Shown: positions 54,526-63,880 of the stretch, piece by piece
How the letters are laid out: every line of letters starts with the position of its first letter
Numbering within the stretch: position 1 is the stretch's first letter
DNA from: Streptomyces sp. XD-27
GTDB lineage: Bacteria > Actinomycetota > Actinomycetes > Streptomycetales > Streptomycetaceae
Reading direction: 5' to 3'
Length of the DNA: 64,000 nt
Assembly (NCBI RefSeq): GCF_030553055.1
Contig: NZ_CP130713.1
Location: 3,596,001-3,660,000 of the forward strand
Notes under the pieces: model-generated
Told to the model about the DNA's origin: nothing
Seen by the model: the letters and a program-made list of their open reading frames with translations, nothing else
Databases searched by the model: none
Program-made: the position numbers and the translations under genes

Positions 54526-55316
54526 TGCGGGTCGACATCGAGGGCCTGAGCGTGGAGGTCGCGGGCGCGCGGCTCGTCGACGACATCGCGCTGCGGGCCG
54601 GGACCGGGCAGCTGGTCGGGCTCGTCGGCCCCAACGGCAGCGGCAAGTCCACCCTGCTGCGCTGCGTCTACCGGGCGCTGCGCCCCACCGCGGGCACGGT
54701 CCGGCTCGACGGTGAGGACCTGTACGCGCTCACCGCACGGGAGGGCGCGCGGCGGCTGGCCGCGCTGCCGCAGGAGTCGGCGAGCGAGTTCGACTTCACC
54801 GTCGCCGAGGTGGTCGCCATGGGCCGGCTGCCGCACCAGCGCGCCGCCGGGCGGGTCACCGATGCCGACCGGGAGGCGTGCGCGGCCGCGCTGGCGCGGG
54901 TGGGCGCGGACCGGCTCGCCGACCGCGGCTTCCTGTCCCTGTCCGGCGGCGAGAAGCAGCGGGTGCTGATCGCCCGCGCGCTGGCGCAGGAGCCGCGGGT
55001 GCTCGTCCTGGACGAGCCGACGAACCACCTGGACATCGCCCAGCAGCTGGAGGTGCTGGCGCTGGTGAAGGACAGCAGGCTCACCGTGCTGACCGCGCTG
55101 CACGACCTGAACCTCGCCGCCGTCCACTGCGACGTGCTGTACGTGATCGCGCGCGGCCGGATCGTCGCCTCCGGCGCCCCCCACGACGTGCTCACCCCCG
55201 AGCTGCTGGCCGAGGTCTTCGGCGTCCGTGCGCACCGCGTACCGCACCCCGAGACCGGTGCCGTGCAGTTGCTCTTCGACCTCCTCCCCGCCCTTCCCTC
55301 TCCCCGCTCTTCGTAA
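54525..55316 (+). CDS. ABC ATPase, FecE/BtuD-like
   Basis: A 263-aa cytosolic ATPase. Walker A is [13 protein letters not shown]-loop LPQESASEFDFTVAEVVAMGR; signature LSGGEKQRVLIARAL; Walker B VLVLDEPTNHLDI; H-loop LTALHDLN. The same-operon permease and binding lipoprotein complete a BtuCDF-type importer. It starts by overlapping the permease stop (TGATG). Confidence 0.93.
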   Translation: MRVDIEGLSVEVAGARLVDDIALRAGTGQLVGLVGPNGSGKSTLLRCVYRALRPTAGTVRLDGEDLYALTAREGARRLAALPQESASEFDFTVAEVVAMGRLPHQRAAGRVTDADREACAAALARVGADRLADRGFLSLSGGEKQRVLIARALAQEPRVLVLDEPTNHLDIAQQLEVLALVKDSRLTVLTALHDLNLAAVHCDVLYVIARGRIVASGAPHDVLTPELLAEVFGVRAHRVPHPETGAVQLLFDLLPALPSPRSS

Positions 55317-55325
55317 GGACGGCTC

Positions 55326-56357
55326 ATGCGCCTGACGCCCATCGCCCTCGTGCTCGCCCTCGGCCTCGGCCTGACCGGGTGCGGCGCCCATGTGGCGGAC
55401 GACGCCGCGGACGACGACGCCCGCGGCGGCAGGCCGTCCGGCCACTACCCGGTGACCGTCGAGAACTGCGGGCGGAAGGTCACGTACGACAAGGCGCCCC
55501 GGCGCGTGGTCACCAACGACGTGGGCATCACGGAGATCATGTTCGCCCTCGGGCTGGAGGACCGCATGGCCGGTTTCGTGATGCCCGACGACAAGGGCGA
55601 CCTGGACGCCGTGCCGTGGAAGGACTCCTACGGCAAGGTGCCGTGGCTGTCGAAGAAGGAGATCACCAAGGAGCTCGCCCTCGACGCCGACGCCGACCTG
55701 GTCTTCGCGGGCTGGAACTACGGCTTCAACGAGGCCACCGGCGTCACCCCCGCCGCGCTGAAGAAGCTCGGCATCGGCTCGTACGTCCTGACCGAGTCCT
55801 GCCGCAACGGCCAGGGCTCGGCGCGCGGGGTGATGCCGCCGCTGGAGGCCCTGTACGCCGACCTGGCCACCCTGGGGAAGATCTTCGACGTCGAGGACCG
55901 GGCCGCCGCGCTGGTGCGGGACTTCAAGCAGCAGGTCGCCGACGCCCGGGCCAAGGCCCCGAAGGGCGACCACCGCCCCACCGTCTTCCTCTACGACGAC
56001 GGCCGGGACCGGCCGTTCACCTCGGGCCGCTACGCCGGGCCGCACGACATCATCACCAAGGCGGGCGGCGACCACGTCATGAAGGACCTCGAGGACTCGT
56101 GGACGACCGTCGGCTGGGAGACCGTCGTCGAACGCGACCCCGAGGTCATCGTGATCAACGACTACGGGGACACCAGCGCCGCCCGGAAGCGGGACTTCCT
56201 GCTGTCCTACGGCCCGCTGCGGAACGTCTCGGCGGTCAAGCACCGGCGGATCTACGTCATGGACTACGCCGACCTGGTCGAAAGCCCCCGCAACCCGGCG
56301 GCGATCGTCGCCCTGGCCGCGTATCTGCGCGGAATCGAGACCTCCCGCGGCCGGTGA
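55326..56357 (+). CDS. Substrate-binding lipoprotein, BtuF/FepB-like
   Basis: A 343-aa lipoprotein with lipobox GLTGC near residue 19. The mature protein is a class III binding protein: GRKVTYDKAPRRVVTNDVGITEIMFALGLEDRMAGFV, then LVFAGWNYGFNEATGVTPAALKKLGIGSYVLTESC, and ERDPEVIVINDYGD plus HRRIYVMDYADLVESPRNP near the C-terminus. Cys pairs are few. It lies 9 nt after the ATPase gene. The ligand is cobamide by context; sequence alone would also allow iron-siderophore. Confidence 0.88.
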   Translation: MRLTPIALVLALGLGLTGCGAHVADDAADDDARGGRPSGHYPVTVENCGRKVTYDKAPRRVVTNDVGITEIMFALGLEDRMAGFVMPDDKGDLDAVPWKDSYGKVPWLSKKEITKELALDADADLVFAGWNYGFNEATGVTPAALKKLGIGSYVLTESCRNGQGSARGVMPPLEALYADLATLGKIFDVEDRAAALVRDFKQQVADARAKAPKGDHRPTVFLYDDGRDRPFTSGRYAGPHDIITKAGGDHVMKDLEDSWTTVGWETVVERDPEVIVINDYGDTSAARKRDFLLSYGPLRNVSAVKHRRIYVMDYADLVESPRNPAAIVALAAYLRGIETSRGR

Positions 56358-56364
56358 CGGCTTC

Positions 56365-56370
56365 TACACT
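56365..56370 (+). promoter_or_regulatory. -10 element for leaderless nur
   Basis: TACACT ends 6 nt before the GTG start of nur. Confidence 0.55.
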
Positions 56371-56376
56371 GGGCCC

Positions 56377-56880
56377 GTGGCGACCACCGACTGGAAGACC
56401 GACCTTCGAGAGCGCGGCTACCGCCTGACCCCGCAGCGCCAGCTCGTGCTGGAGGCTGTCGACCACCTTGAGCACGCCACCCCGGACGACATCCTCACCG
56501 AGGTACGGCGCACGGCGAGCGGGATCAACATCTCCACCGTCTACCGGACGCTGGAGCTGCTGGAGGAGCTGGGGCTGGTCAGCCACGCCCATCTCGGGCA
56601 CGGCGCGCCGACCTACCACCTCGCCGACCGGCACCACCACATCCACCTGGTGTGCCGGGACTGCACGGAGGTGATCGAGGCCGACCTGTCGGTGGCCGAG
56701 GCGTTCACCGCGAAGCTGCGCGAGGACTTCGGCTTCGACACCGACATGAAGCACTTCGCGATCTTCGGCCGGTGCGCCGGATGCGGTGCGGGCGAGGGTC
56801 GGGGCGAGGCCGAGGGAGCGCGGGGCGACTCCCCGGAACGGCGGGGCAACTCCCCTGAGGGCGCGGCCGGGTCGTCGTAG
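56377..56880 (+). CDS. nur: Fur-family nickel-responsive regulator Nur
   Basis: A 167-aa regulator. The winged helix is RGYRLTPQRQLVLEAVDHLEHATPDDILTEVRRTASGINISTVYRTLELLEELGLV. HHHIHLVCRDC and CAGCGAG form the structural and metal sites. The N-terminal 145 residues agree with Streptomyces Nur, which binds Ni and represses nickel uptake and sodF while favouring sodN. The C-terminal Gly/Glu/Arg/Ser tail (about 25 residues) is variable. The start is a probably leaderless GTG. The B12 (cobalt) transporter upstream is on the same strand, only 19 nt away. Confidence 0.9.
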   Translation: MATTDWKTDLRERGYRLTPQRQLVLEAVDHLEHATPDDILTEVRRTASGINISTVYRTLELLEELGLVSHAHLGHGAPTYHLADRHHHIHLVCRDCTEVIEADLSVAEAFTAKLREDFGFDTDMKHFAIFGRCAGCGAGEGRGEAEGARGDSPERRGNSPEGAAGSS

Positions 56881-56889
56881 GCTTGGCGC

Positions 56890-57855
56890 ATGAAGAGCCC
56901 TTTGCTGTCGCTGCCCGGCGCCGTCCCCGGCGAGGGCCCCGACGAAGGCGTCGCCGCGCACTACGGCGACCTGTTCCGTGAGCAGCGCTCGCTCGCCGAC
57001 GGGACCGGCCTGGTGGACCTCTCCCACCGCGGCGTGGTCACCGTCAGCGGTGCCGACCGGCTGAGCTGGCTGCACCTGCTGCTCACCCAGCACGTCAGCG
57101 AGTTGCCGCCGGGACAGGCCACCGAGGCGCTGATCCTCTCCGCCCACGGCCACATCGAGCACGTCCTCTACCTCGTCGACGACGGCGAGACGACCTGGGC
57201 GCACGTGGAGCCGGGCACCCAGGAGGCGCTGATCGCCTATCTGGAGAGCATGAAGTTCTTCTACCGCGTGGAGATAGCCGACGCGACGGAGCGTTACGCG
57301 GTCGTGCACCTCCCCGCGGGCAGCATCACCGCCGCCCCGGAGGGCGTGGTGGTCCGCGAGACGGCGTACGGCCGGGACCTGTTCCTGCCGCGCGAGTCGC
57401 TGGAGTCCTTCGCCGCGGAGCACGGTCCTGCGGTCGGGGTGCTGGCGTACGAGGCGCTGCGCGTGGAGGCGCACCGGCCGCGGCTGGGGCTGGAGACCGA
57501 CCATCGGACGATCCCGCACGAGCTGGGCTGGATCGGCACGGCCGTCCATCTCCAGAAGGGCTGCTACCGCGGCCAGGAGACCGTCGCCCGGGTGCAGAAC
57601 CTGGGCAAGCCGCCGCGCCGCCTGGTCTTCCTGCACCTGGACGGCAGCGAGGTGAAGCTGCCGGGGCACGGGGCGCCGGTACGGCTGGCGCGGGACGGCG
57701 AGGACGGCCGGCAGCTCGGGTTCGTCACCACGTCGGCCCGCCACCACGAGCTGGGCCCGATCGCGCTGGCGCTGGTGAAGCGGAACGTCCCCGTGGACGC
57801 GGAGCTGATCGTGGACGGCACGGCGGCGGCACAGGAGGTCGTGGTGGAGCCGTAG
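56890..57855 (+). CDS. Folate-binding YgfZ-family protein
   Basis: A 321-aa protein of the YgfZ/GcvT-like family that helps maintain iron-sulfur proteins. VDLSHRGVVTVSGADRLSWLHLLLTQHV is the GcvT-like N-terminus. LGWIGTAVHLQKGCYRGQETVARVQN contains the invariant KGCYRGQE with its reactive Cys. ALALVKRNVPVDAELIVDG is the C-terminal barrel. It starts 9 nt after the nur stop. Confidence 0.93.
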   Translation: MKSPLLSLPGAVPGEGPDEGVAAHYGDLFREQRSLADGTGLVDLSHRGVVTVSGADRLSWLHLLLTQHVSELPPGQATEALILSAHGHIEHVLYLVDDGETTWAHVEPGTQEALIAYLESMKFFYRVEIADATERYAVVHLPAGSITAAPEGVVVRETAYGRDLFLPRESLESFAAEHGPAVGVLAYEALRVEAHRPRLGLETDHRTIPHELGWIGTAVHLQKGCYRGQETVARVQNLGKPPRRLVFLHLDGSEVKLPGHGAPVRLARDGEDGRQLGFVTTSARHHELGPIALALVKRNVPVDAELIVDGTAAAQEVVVEP

Positions 57856-57870
57856 GGCCCCACCGGGACC

Positions 57871-58296
57871 TCAGACCTCGACCAGCACCGTGAACGGGCC
57901 GCTGTTCGTGAGCGAGACCTTCATGTCCGCTCCGAACCGGCCCGTCTCCACCGGTGCGCCCAGCTCCCGCAGCCGCGCCACCACCTCGTCGACCAGCGGC
58001 TCGGCGACGTCGCCGGGCGCCGCCGCGTTCCAGGTGGGGCGGCGGCCCTTGCGGGCGTCGCCGTAGAGCGTGAACTGGCTGATGACCAGGAGCGGGGCGC
58101 CCAGGTCCGAGCAGGACTTCTCGCCCTCCAGCACCCGCAGCGACCACAGTTTGCGGGCCAGCTGGGCCGCCTTGGCCGGGGTGTCGTCGTGGGTCACCCC
58201 GACCAGCACGCACAGGCCCTCGCCGACGATCTCGCCGACCGTCTCCCCGTCCACGACGACGCTCGCGCCGTCGACTCTCTGTACCACAGCTCGCAT
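57871..58296 (-). CDS. dtd: D-aminoacyl-tRNA deacylase
   Basis: A 141-aa DTD-family enzyme that hydrolyses D-aminoacyl-t[21 protein letters not shown] is the N-terminus; [19 protein letters not shown] contains the SQFTL active-site motif; [14 protein letters not shown] carries the NSGP cis-proline motif (NSGPVT in most members). It is convergent with ygfZ and only 15 bp away. The ATG at 58296 starts the conserved protein. Confidence 0.95.
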   Translation of the reverse strand: MRAVVQRVDGASVVVDGETVGEIVGEGLCVLVGVTHDDTPAKAAQLARKLWSLRVLEGEKSCSDLGAPLLVISQFTLYGDARKGRRPTWNAAAPGDVAEPLVDEVVARLRELGAPVETGRFGADMKVSLTNSGPFTVLVEV

Positions 58297-58440
58297 ACGG
58301 TCCATCATGCCGTGCGTCCATCCGGGGCCGATCGGCGCACACGCACTGCAAGCCATAGGCCCGCGATGGCACGATGCGTGCACGCAGTGCGCGATGTGGA
58401 CGGCGCGGCCGGGGCCGCGTACCGAAGGGGACGGAAACGC

Positions 58441-59022
58441 ATGAGCACACCCACCACCGGGCAGGCACCCGGACCCGTACCGACCTGCACCCTGGAGCGC
58501 GGCACCGCCGTGCGGACCGGCGCGCCCGCCGGACCGCGGGCGGGCGTACCGCGGCTGGTCGAGCTGCGGCTGGCCGAGCTGCGGGCGCTGCGCCGCGGCT
58601 CGCAGCGCGAGGAGGCTGACCTGTCCTATCTGCGGCGGCTGCTCCAGGGCAGGATCGACATCCTCCGCGCCGAGCTGGGGCACCGTTCGGCGCCCGGAAG
58701 GTCGGTGGTCGACCTGTTGCCGCAGATCCTGGCCGACGAGCCGTCGCGGCACCGCAGCTCGGCCCGGCACGTGACGCTCGGCACGCCGCACGCCGAGGAG
58801 TACCGGCGATTGGCCGAATCGGTGCTCGCCGAGGTGGAGCTGTCGGACCTGCGGGCCCGTACGGACGAGGAGCTGCACGGCGCGATGGGCCGGCTGATGG
58901 CCTACGAGCAGCAGGTCTCGCGGCGGCGGCAGGAGCTCCAGCACACCGCGGACGATTGCAGCGCCGAGATCGCGCGCAGGTACCGTGAGGGGGAAGCCCA
59001 AGTAGATGATCTGCTCTCGTAA
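58441..59022 (+). CDS. rsiG: Anti-sigma factor RsiG (c-di-GMP dependent, for sigma-WhiG)
   Basis: A 193-aa protein. Two copies of the E-x3-S-x2-R-x3-Q-x3-D motif that binds c-di-GMP are exact: E58-S62-R65-Q69-D73 and E156-S160-R163-Q167-D171, on the two helices of an antiparallel coiled coil. In Streptomyces, RsiG with c-di-GMP holds WhiG and so delays sporulation. An N-terminal low-complexity segment (about 35 residues) and a Gly/Pro/Arg-rich middle separate the helices. The ATG at 58441 has a purine-rich AGGGGACGG before it. Confidence 0.94.
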   Translation: MSTPTTGQAPGPVPTCTLERGTAVRTGAPAGPRAGVPRLVELRLAELRALRRGSQREEADLSYLRRLLQGRIDILRAELGHRSAPGRSVVDLLPQILADEPSRHRSSARHVTLGTPHAEEYRRLAESVLAEVELSDLRARTDEELHGAMGRLMAYEQQVSRRRQELQHTADDCSAEIARRYREGEAQVDDLLS

Positions 59023-59116
59023 TCTTCCGAAAAGCCGTCCGAACCCGCCGGTGGCGGCGGGCCGGACGTAACGGACGCGGCGGGGCAGATCTCGCACCAC
59101 CCCTGGAAGGCCGACC

Positions 59117-60073
59117 ATGACCTCCTCCACCATCGCCACCCCGGTCCTGGCCGAAGTCGTCCGCTCCGGCTTCGTCGAAGGCCGCCACCGGGGGTCCCTG
59201 GTGGTCCTGGCGGCGGACGGCGGCGTCGAACTGGCGCTGGGCGATCCGGCCGCGGCGGTCTTCCCCCGGTCCAGCAACAAGCCGATGCAGGCGGCGGCGG
59301 TGCTGCGGGCCGGGCTCGACCTCTCTGGTGAGCGGCTGGCCATGGCCGCCGCGAGCCACTCCGGAGAATCGTTTCACCTCGACCTCGTACGGCAGATGCT
59401 CGCCGAGTACGAGCTGTCCGCCGACCACCTCCGGACCCCGCCGGACCTGCCGCTGGACCCGGCCGAGGCGGAGGCGTACCTGGCCGCGGGCCGGGTACGG
59501 GACCGGATCGCCATGAACTGCTCCGGCAAGCACACCGCGATGCTCGCGGCCTGCGCCGCCAACGGCTGGCCGCTGGAGACCTATCTGGACCCCGGCCACC
59601 CCCTCCAGCTGCTGGTCCGCGACGTCGTGGAGGAGGCGACCGGCGAGCGCGTGGCCCACGTTGGCACCGACGGCTGCGGGGCGCCGCTGATGGCCCTGTC
59701 CCTGACCGGCCTGGCGCGCGCCTTCCGGTCGTTCGTGCTGGCCGAGCCAGGGACGGAGGCGCGGCGGGTGGCGGACGCGATGCGCGCGCATCCCGAGTAC
59801 GTGGCGGGCACCCGGCGCCCCGACACCTGGCTGATGCGCGAGCTGCCGGGGGCGCTGGCGAAGATGGGCGCGGAGGCGGTGCAGGCGGTGGCGCTGCCGG
59901 ACGGCCGGGCGCTGGCGTTCAAGGTCGACGACGGGGCGTCGCGGGCGCTGGGGCCGGTGCTGGCACGGGCCCTGGAGCTGCTGGGCGTCTCCTCGCCGGT
60001 GGTCGCCCGGATCGGCGAGGTGCCGCTGTTCGGCGGCGGGGAGCGCGTCGGCGAGATCCGCGCGGCGTTCTGA
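59117..60073 (+). CDS. L-asparaginase II-family amidohydrolase
   Basis: A 318-aa protein of the Asparaginase_II family (as in Rhizobium etli AnsA-type): [28 protein letters not shown] start, [69 protein letters not shown] and [14 protein letters not shown], which include the family active-site Ser, Lys and Cys residues. It likely releases ammonia from L-asparagine in the cytosol. Confidence 0.92.
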   Translation: MTSSTIATPVLAEVVRSGFVEGRHRGSLVVLAADGGVELALGDPAAAVFPRSSNKPMQAAAVLRAGLDLSGERLAMAAASHSGESFHLDLVRQMLAEYELSADHLRTPPDLPLDPAEAEAYLAAGRVRDRIAMNCSGKHTAMLAACAANGWPLETYLDPGHPLQLLVRDVVEEATGERVAHVGTDGCGAPLMALSLTGLARAFRSFVLAEPGTEARRVADAMRAHPEYVAGTRRPDTWLMRELPGALAKMGAEAVQAVALPDGRALAFKVDDGASRALGPVLARALELLGVSSPVVARIGEVPLFGGGERVGEIRAAF

Positions 60074-60160
60074 CGCCCCAGGTCCCGGGAACCCTGGGAG
60101 CCCCGGGAGCACCGGAAAAACCGCGTGCGTCCCGCCCTGGCCGCCGCCTAGCGTGATCCC

Positions 60161-61417
60161 ATGGCTCTCGACATCCGCACCATCGACGCGTCCGACGACT
60201 CCGAAGTGAGCGCCTGGATCCTGGCGCTTCAGACCGGCTTCCTGCGGCCGCCGACGGTGCCGAAGGAGGAGGTCGAGATCCGGCGCGGGGGCATGTACCC
60301 GGGCCGCGTGCAGGGGGCCTTCGACAGCGACGCGGGGCGCTGGGTGGCCACCTTCCGGAGCTTCCCGCAGCAGCTGACGGCGGTCGGCGGGGCATCGGTG
60401 CCCGCCGACGCCATCAGCAACGTCACTGTCTCGCCCACCCACCGGCGGCGCGGTCTGCTCAGCCGCATGATGGACCGCGACCTGCGGGCCGCCAAGGAGC
60501 GCGGGGACGCGGTCGCCACCCTCGTCGCGGCCGAGTATCCGATCTACGGGCGGTTCGGCTTCGGCCCGGCCACCTGGACCACCGAGTGGCAGGTCGACGT
60601 ACCGCGCGCCGGGCTCGACCCGCGGCACGCCGGGCCCGTCGACGGCGGCCGGATCGACCTCGTGGACGGCGCGGCGGTGCGAGAGCTGGGACCCGTCCTC
60701 CATGAGCGGCTGCGGGCGGTCCAGCACGGCGTGATCGACCGCCCCGAGCGCGGGTGGCGGCAGTCCACCGGCGAGACGCCGATGCCGGGACACCCCTGGA
60801 AGGAGCCGTTCCACGCCGTCTACCGCTCCCCCGAGGGCACGGTGGACGGGCTGGTCACGTACACCGCCGACGACGTGTGGGAGGCGAAGCTCCCGCAGAA
60901 CACCGCGACCGTGCTGGACCTGATCGCCGTCTCCCCCGCCGCCGAGCGCGCCCTGTGGCACTACCTGTTGTCCGTCGACTGGATCACCACGGTCAAGAGC
61001 GGCTGCCGGGCCCCGGACGACCTGTTGCCGCTGCTGCTGCCGGACCCGCGCGCCGCCCGCGTCACCGCGCACGCCGACTTCCTGTGGATACGCCCGCTGG
61101 ACGTGCCCCGGCTGCTGGAGACCCGTACGTACCCGGTCGCGGACGCGCTCGTGCTGGAGTTCGCCGACCGCGCGGGGCTGGCCGAGGGCCGGTTCCTGCT
61201 GGAGGCGGGGCCGGACGGGGCCACCTGCACGCCGACCACCCGTACCGCCGATCTGATCATGGACATCGGCGAGTTGGGCACGCTGTGGCTGGGCGACGAG
61301 TCGGCGGTGCGGCTGGCCGCGCTGGGCCGGGTCGGGGAGGAGCGGCAGGGGGCCGCCGCGCGGGCGGACGCGCTGCTGCGGACCTCGCGCCGCCCGTGGT
61401 GCCCGGACATCTTCTGA
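60161..61417 (+). CDS. Eis-like GNAT N-acetyltransferase
   Basis: A 418-aa enhanced-intracellular-survival-type protein: first GNAT domain ([25 protein letters not shown] is the acetyl-CoA loop), second GNAT-like domain (about 190-310), and a C-terminal sterol-carrier-like region ending RRPWCPDIF with a free Phe carboxylate, as in Eis. Eis proteins acetylate lysines, polyamines and aminoglycosides. The start ATG at 60161 fits the family. The substrate here is unknown. Confidence 0.9.
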   Translation: MALDIRTIDASDDSEVSAWILALQTGFLRPPTVPKEEVEIRRGGMYPGRVQGAFDSDAGRWVATFRSFPQQLTAVGGASVPADAISNVTVSPTHRRRGLLSRMMDRDLRAAKERGDAVATLVAAEYPIYGRFGFGPATWTTEWQVDVPRAGLDPRHAGPVDGGRIDLVDGAAVRELGPVLHERLRAVQHGVIDRPERGWRQSTGETPMPGHPWKEPFHAVYRSPEGTVDGLVTYTADDVWEAKLPQNTATVLDLIAVSPAAERALWHYLLSVDWITTVKSGCRAPDDLLPLLLPDPRAARVTAHADFLWIRPLDVPRLLETRTYPVADALVLEFADRAGLAEGRFLLEAGPDGATCTPTTRTADLIMDIGELGTLWLGDESAVRLAALGRVGEERQGAAARADALLRTSRRPWCPDIF

Positions 61418-61433
61418 CGGCGACGCGGCCGCG

Positions 61434-61452
61434 GCGGCAGCCCGTCTGCCGC
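61434..61452. terminator. Small hairpin between convergent eis-like and soxR genes
   Basis: GCGGCAG / CTGCCGC (7 bp) around CCCGT, 17 nt after the eis-like stop; it may serve soxR on the other strand too. Confidence 0.4.
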
Positions 61453-61492
61453 ACGCGTCCGTACCGGGTTCCGCGTCCGCCCGCCGCGCGCG

Positions 61493-61948
61493 TCAGGACT
61501 TGAGCATCCGGTGCGGGCCCGCGCCCTGCTCGCCGTACCGGTCGTACGGGTTCGCCAGCGCGCACTTGGAGATGGACAGGCAGCCGCAGCCGATGCACTC
61601 CGTGAGGTTGTCGCGGATGTTCTCCAACTGCTCGATGCGCTCGTTGAGGTCCTTGCGCCAGCACTCGGAGATCCGCGCCCAGTCGTCCTTGGTCAGCACG
61701 TGGTCGTCGGGGAAGAGCGAGAGGACCTCCCGGATCTGTGCCAGCGGCATCCCGACCCGCTGCGAGGCCCGCACGAACGCGACCCGGCGCAGCGTGTGGC
61801 GCGTGTAGCGGCGCTGGTTGCCGGTGGTGCGGCGGCTGTGGATGAGGCCCTCGCGCTCGTAGAAGCGCAGCGCGGAGGCGGGTACGCCGCTGCGCCGGGA
61901 GAGCTCGCCGACCGTGAGTTCCTGGGTTTTCCACGTGAGTTGGGACAT
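61493..61948 (-). CDS. soxR: Redox-sensitive MerR-family regulator SoxR
   Basis: A 151-aa regulator. The winged HTH is LTVGELSRRSGVPASALRFYEREGLIHSRRTTGNQRRY, followed by the dimerisation helix. The C-terminal cluster motif Cys118-x2-Cys121-x-Cys123-x5-Cys129 binds the [2Fe-2S] centre whose oxidation by redox-active compounds triggers target genes. In Streptomyces, SoxR responds to secondary metabolites such as actinorhodin rather than superoxide. It faces an FMN reductase gene across a palindromic operator. Confidence 0.95.
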   Translation of the reverse strand: MSQLTWKTQELTVGELSRRSGVPASALRFYEREGLIHSRRTTGNQRRYTRHTLRRVAFVRASQRVGMPLAQIREVLSLFPDDHVLTKDDWARISECWRKDLNERIEQLENIRDNLTECIGCGCLSISKCALANPYDRYGEQGAGPHRMLKS

Positions 61949-61963
61949 GGCGCTGAGCCTAGC

Positions 61964-61994
61964 TTGACTTCAACCTTTGTTTAAGTCAGAGGCT
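61964..61994 (+). promoter_or_regulatory. SoxR-type operator-promoter between soxR and the FMN reductase gene
   Basis: TTGACT (-35, 61964-61969), a 19-bp spacer and GAGGCT (-10, 61989-61994), 6 nt before the reductase ATG. The over-long 19-bp spacer is the MerR-family hallmark. The palindrome 61965-61988 (TGACTTCAACCT / TTGTTTAAGTCA, 9 of 12 positions symmetric) fills it. Confidence 0.7.
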
Positions 61995-62000
61995 CTCCGC

Positions 62001-62600
62001 ATGGACATCAACACCACTTCCACCACTGCCCCCATCCGCCTCGCCGTCGTCGTCGGCAGCACCCGCGAGGGCCGCTTCGCGCCGACGGTCGCGAACTGGT
62101 TCGCCGATCTGGCCCGCGAGCGCGACGACATGACCGTCGACCTCGTCGACCTCGCGGAGACCGAACTCCCCGCCCGGCTCAGCAAGTCGCCCGGCCCCGA
62201 GGCGACCGCCGCCCTGGCCGCCGTCACCCCGCGCCTGGACGCCGCCGACGCGTTCGCCGTCGTCACCCCCGAGTACAACCACAGCTACCCGGCGGGCCTG
62301 AAGAACGCCATCGACTGGCACTACACGCAGTGGCAGGCCAAGCCCGTCGGCTTCGTCTCCTACGGCGGGATGGCCGGCGGCCTGCGCGCGGTGGAGCATC
62401 TGCGCCCGGTCTTCGCCGAACTGCACGCCGTCACGGTCCGGGACACCGTCAGCTTCCACAACGTCGGGGACCGCTTCGGGCCGGACGGCCGCCCGGTCGA
62501 CGACGGCGCCGACAAGGCCGCCGCCGCCATGCTCGACCAGATCGTCTGGTGGGCGCGGGCCCTGCGCGAGGCGCGCGCGGTCCGCCCGTACGGCGCCTGA
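62001..62600 (+). CDS. NADPH-dependent FMN reductase / quinone reductase
   Basis: A 199-aa flavodoxin-like protein. RLAVVVGSTREGRFAPTVANWFADLA is the FMN phosphate-binding loop, VVTPEYNHSYPAGLKNAIDWHY the second FMN site, and PVGFVSYGGMAGGLRAVEHLRPVF the third. SoxR targets in Streptomyces include such a reductase, which can act on redox-cycling quinones. The ATG at 62001 lies 6 nt past a -10-like hexamer, so it is probably leaderless. Confidence 0.92.
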   Translation: MDINTTSTTAPIRLAVVVGSTREGRFAPTVANWFADLARERDDMTVDLVDLAETELPARLSKSPGPEATAALAAVTPRLDAADAFAVVTPEYNHSYPAGLKNAIDWHYTQWQAKPVGFVSYGGMAGGLRAVEHLRPVFAELHAVTVRDTVSFHNVGDRFGPDGRPVDDGADKAAAAMLDQIVWWARALREARAVRPYGA

Positions 62601-62622
62601 ACCGGCCCGTATGCTCCGGCAC

Positions 62623-63108
62623 ATGGTGAGAGTCGAGCGGCTTCGGGCCGACCACGCGGCGCCCCTGCTGGCCTTCGAGCGGGAGAACCGCGCGTACTTC
62701 GCGCGTTCCATACCGGACCGGGGGGACGCGTACTTCGCGGAGTTCGACGCCCGCCACCGGGCCCTGCTCGCGGAGCAGGACGCCGGTGTGATCCACTTCC
62801 ACGTCGTCATGGACGAGGCCGGGGAGCTGATCGGCCGGGCCAACCTCGTGGACGTCGCGGAGGGCGCCGCCGAACTCGGCTACCGGATCGCCGAGCGCGC
62901 CGCCGGCCGGGGCGTCGCGACGGCCGCGGTCCGGGAGATGTGCCGGCTGGCCGCCGCGTCGTACGGGCTGTCGGCGCTGACGGCGGCCACCACCCGCGAC
63001 AATCCGGCGTCGATGGCGGTGCTCGCACGCACCGGCTTCACCGCGGTCGGGGACATCCGGCTCGACGGTCGGCCCGGTGTCCGGTACGAGCGGCGACTCG
63101 TCGCGTAG
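62623..63108 (+). CDS. GNAT N-acetyltransferase
   Basis: A 161-aa acetyltransferase. VERLRADHAAPLLAFERENRAYFARSIPDRGDAYFAEFDARHRALLAEQDAG is typical of RimJ/L-like families; ELGYRIAERAAGRGVATAAVREM contains the acetyl-CoA loop (AGRGVAT). The end, LTAATTRDNPASMAVLARTGFTAVG, fits RimJ/L. TATGCT ends 8 nt before the ATG at 62623. It lies 22 nt beyond the FMN reductase gene. The target is unknown. Confidence 0.88.
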   Translation: MVRVERLRADHAAPLLAFERENRAYFARSIPDRGDAYFAEFDARHRALLAEQDAGVIHFHVVMDEAGELIGRANLVDVAEGAAELGYRIAERAAGRGVATAAVREMCRLAAASYGLSALTAATTRDNPASMAVLARTGFTAVGDIRLDGRPGVRYERRLVA

Positions 63109-63136
63109 CGCCTGAGCGCCATCAGGCTGAGGGCCA

Positions 63137-63880
63137 TCAGCCCGTACGGCGCCGGAACAGCGCCCCGGACAGCGCGACCCCGATCAGCGCAAGGCCGCCG
63201 CACCACGCCAGCGCGAGGGTCGCGCTGTCGCCGACGGGCCGGTCGAGCAGCAGCGCGCGCAGGGACTCGATGACCGGGGTGACGGGCTGGTGGTCGGCGA
63301 AACCGTGCAGCCAGTCCGGCATCGTCTCGATCGGCACGAACGCGCTGCTCGGGTAGGGCAGGAACATCATCAGGAAGGTGAAGCCGCCCGCCGCCTCGGG
63401 TGTCCTGGCGATCAGCCCGAAGGCCGCGGAGAGCCACGAGATCGCGAGGATGAACATCAGCAGGACGCCGCCCGCCGCCGGCCAGGCGGCGGGCGAGGCG
63501 TCCGGCCGGAAGCCGATGAGGAAGGCGACCCCGAGGACCAGGACGGTGGAGACGGCGTTGCGGATGACGCTGGAGACGACGTGTCCGGTGAGGATCGCCG
63601 TGCCGCCGACGTCCATGGACCGGAACCGGTCGATGACGCCGCCGGACATGTCCTGGCTGACGCTGACGGCGGTGGTGGCCGAGCCGTAGCCCGCGCACAG
63701 CAGCAGCACGCCGGGCACCACGTAGGTGACGTAGTCCGTGCCCGTCTCGATGGCGCCGCCGAAGAAGTAGACGAAGACGAGCATCAGCATGACGGGCAGC
63801 ATGAGCGCGGTGAGCAGGGCGTCGAGGTTGCGCCTGCTGAGCCGGACGCTCCGGCCGATCATGGTCATGGCGTCAGACAT
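63137..63880 (-). CDS. ABC-2 type transporter permease, DrrB-like
   Basis: A 247-aa membrane protein with six transmembrane segments: LSRRNLDALLTALMLPVMLMLVFVYFFGGAIETGT, then MSGGVIDRFRSMDVGGTAILTGHVVSSVIRN, and FGLIARTPEAAGGFTFLMMFLPYPSSAFVPIETMPDWL. This is the drug-exporter (daunorubicin-type DrrB) subfamily. It overlaps the partner ATPase by 8 bp. Confidence 0.9.
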   Translation of the reverse strand: MSDAMTMIGRSVRLSRRNLDALLTALMLPVMLMLVFVYFFGGAIETGTDYVTYVVPGVLLLCAGYGSATTAVSVSQDMSGGVIDRFRSMDVGGTAILTGHVVSSVIRNAVSTVLVLGVAFLIGFRPDASPAAWPAAGGVLLMFILAISWLSAAFGLIARTPEAAGGFTFLMMFLPYPSSAFVPIETMPDWLHGFADHQPVTPVIESLRALLLDRPVGDSATLALAWCGGLALIGVALSGALFRRRTG

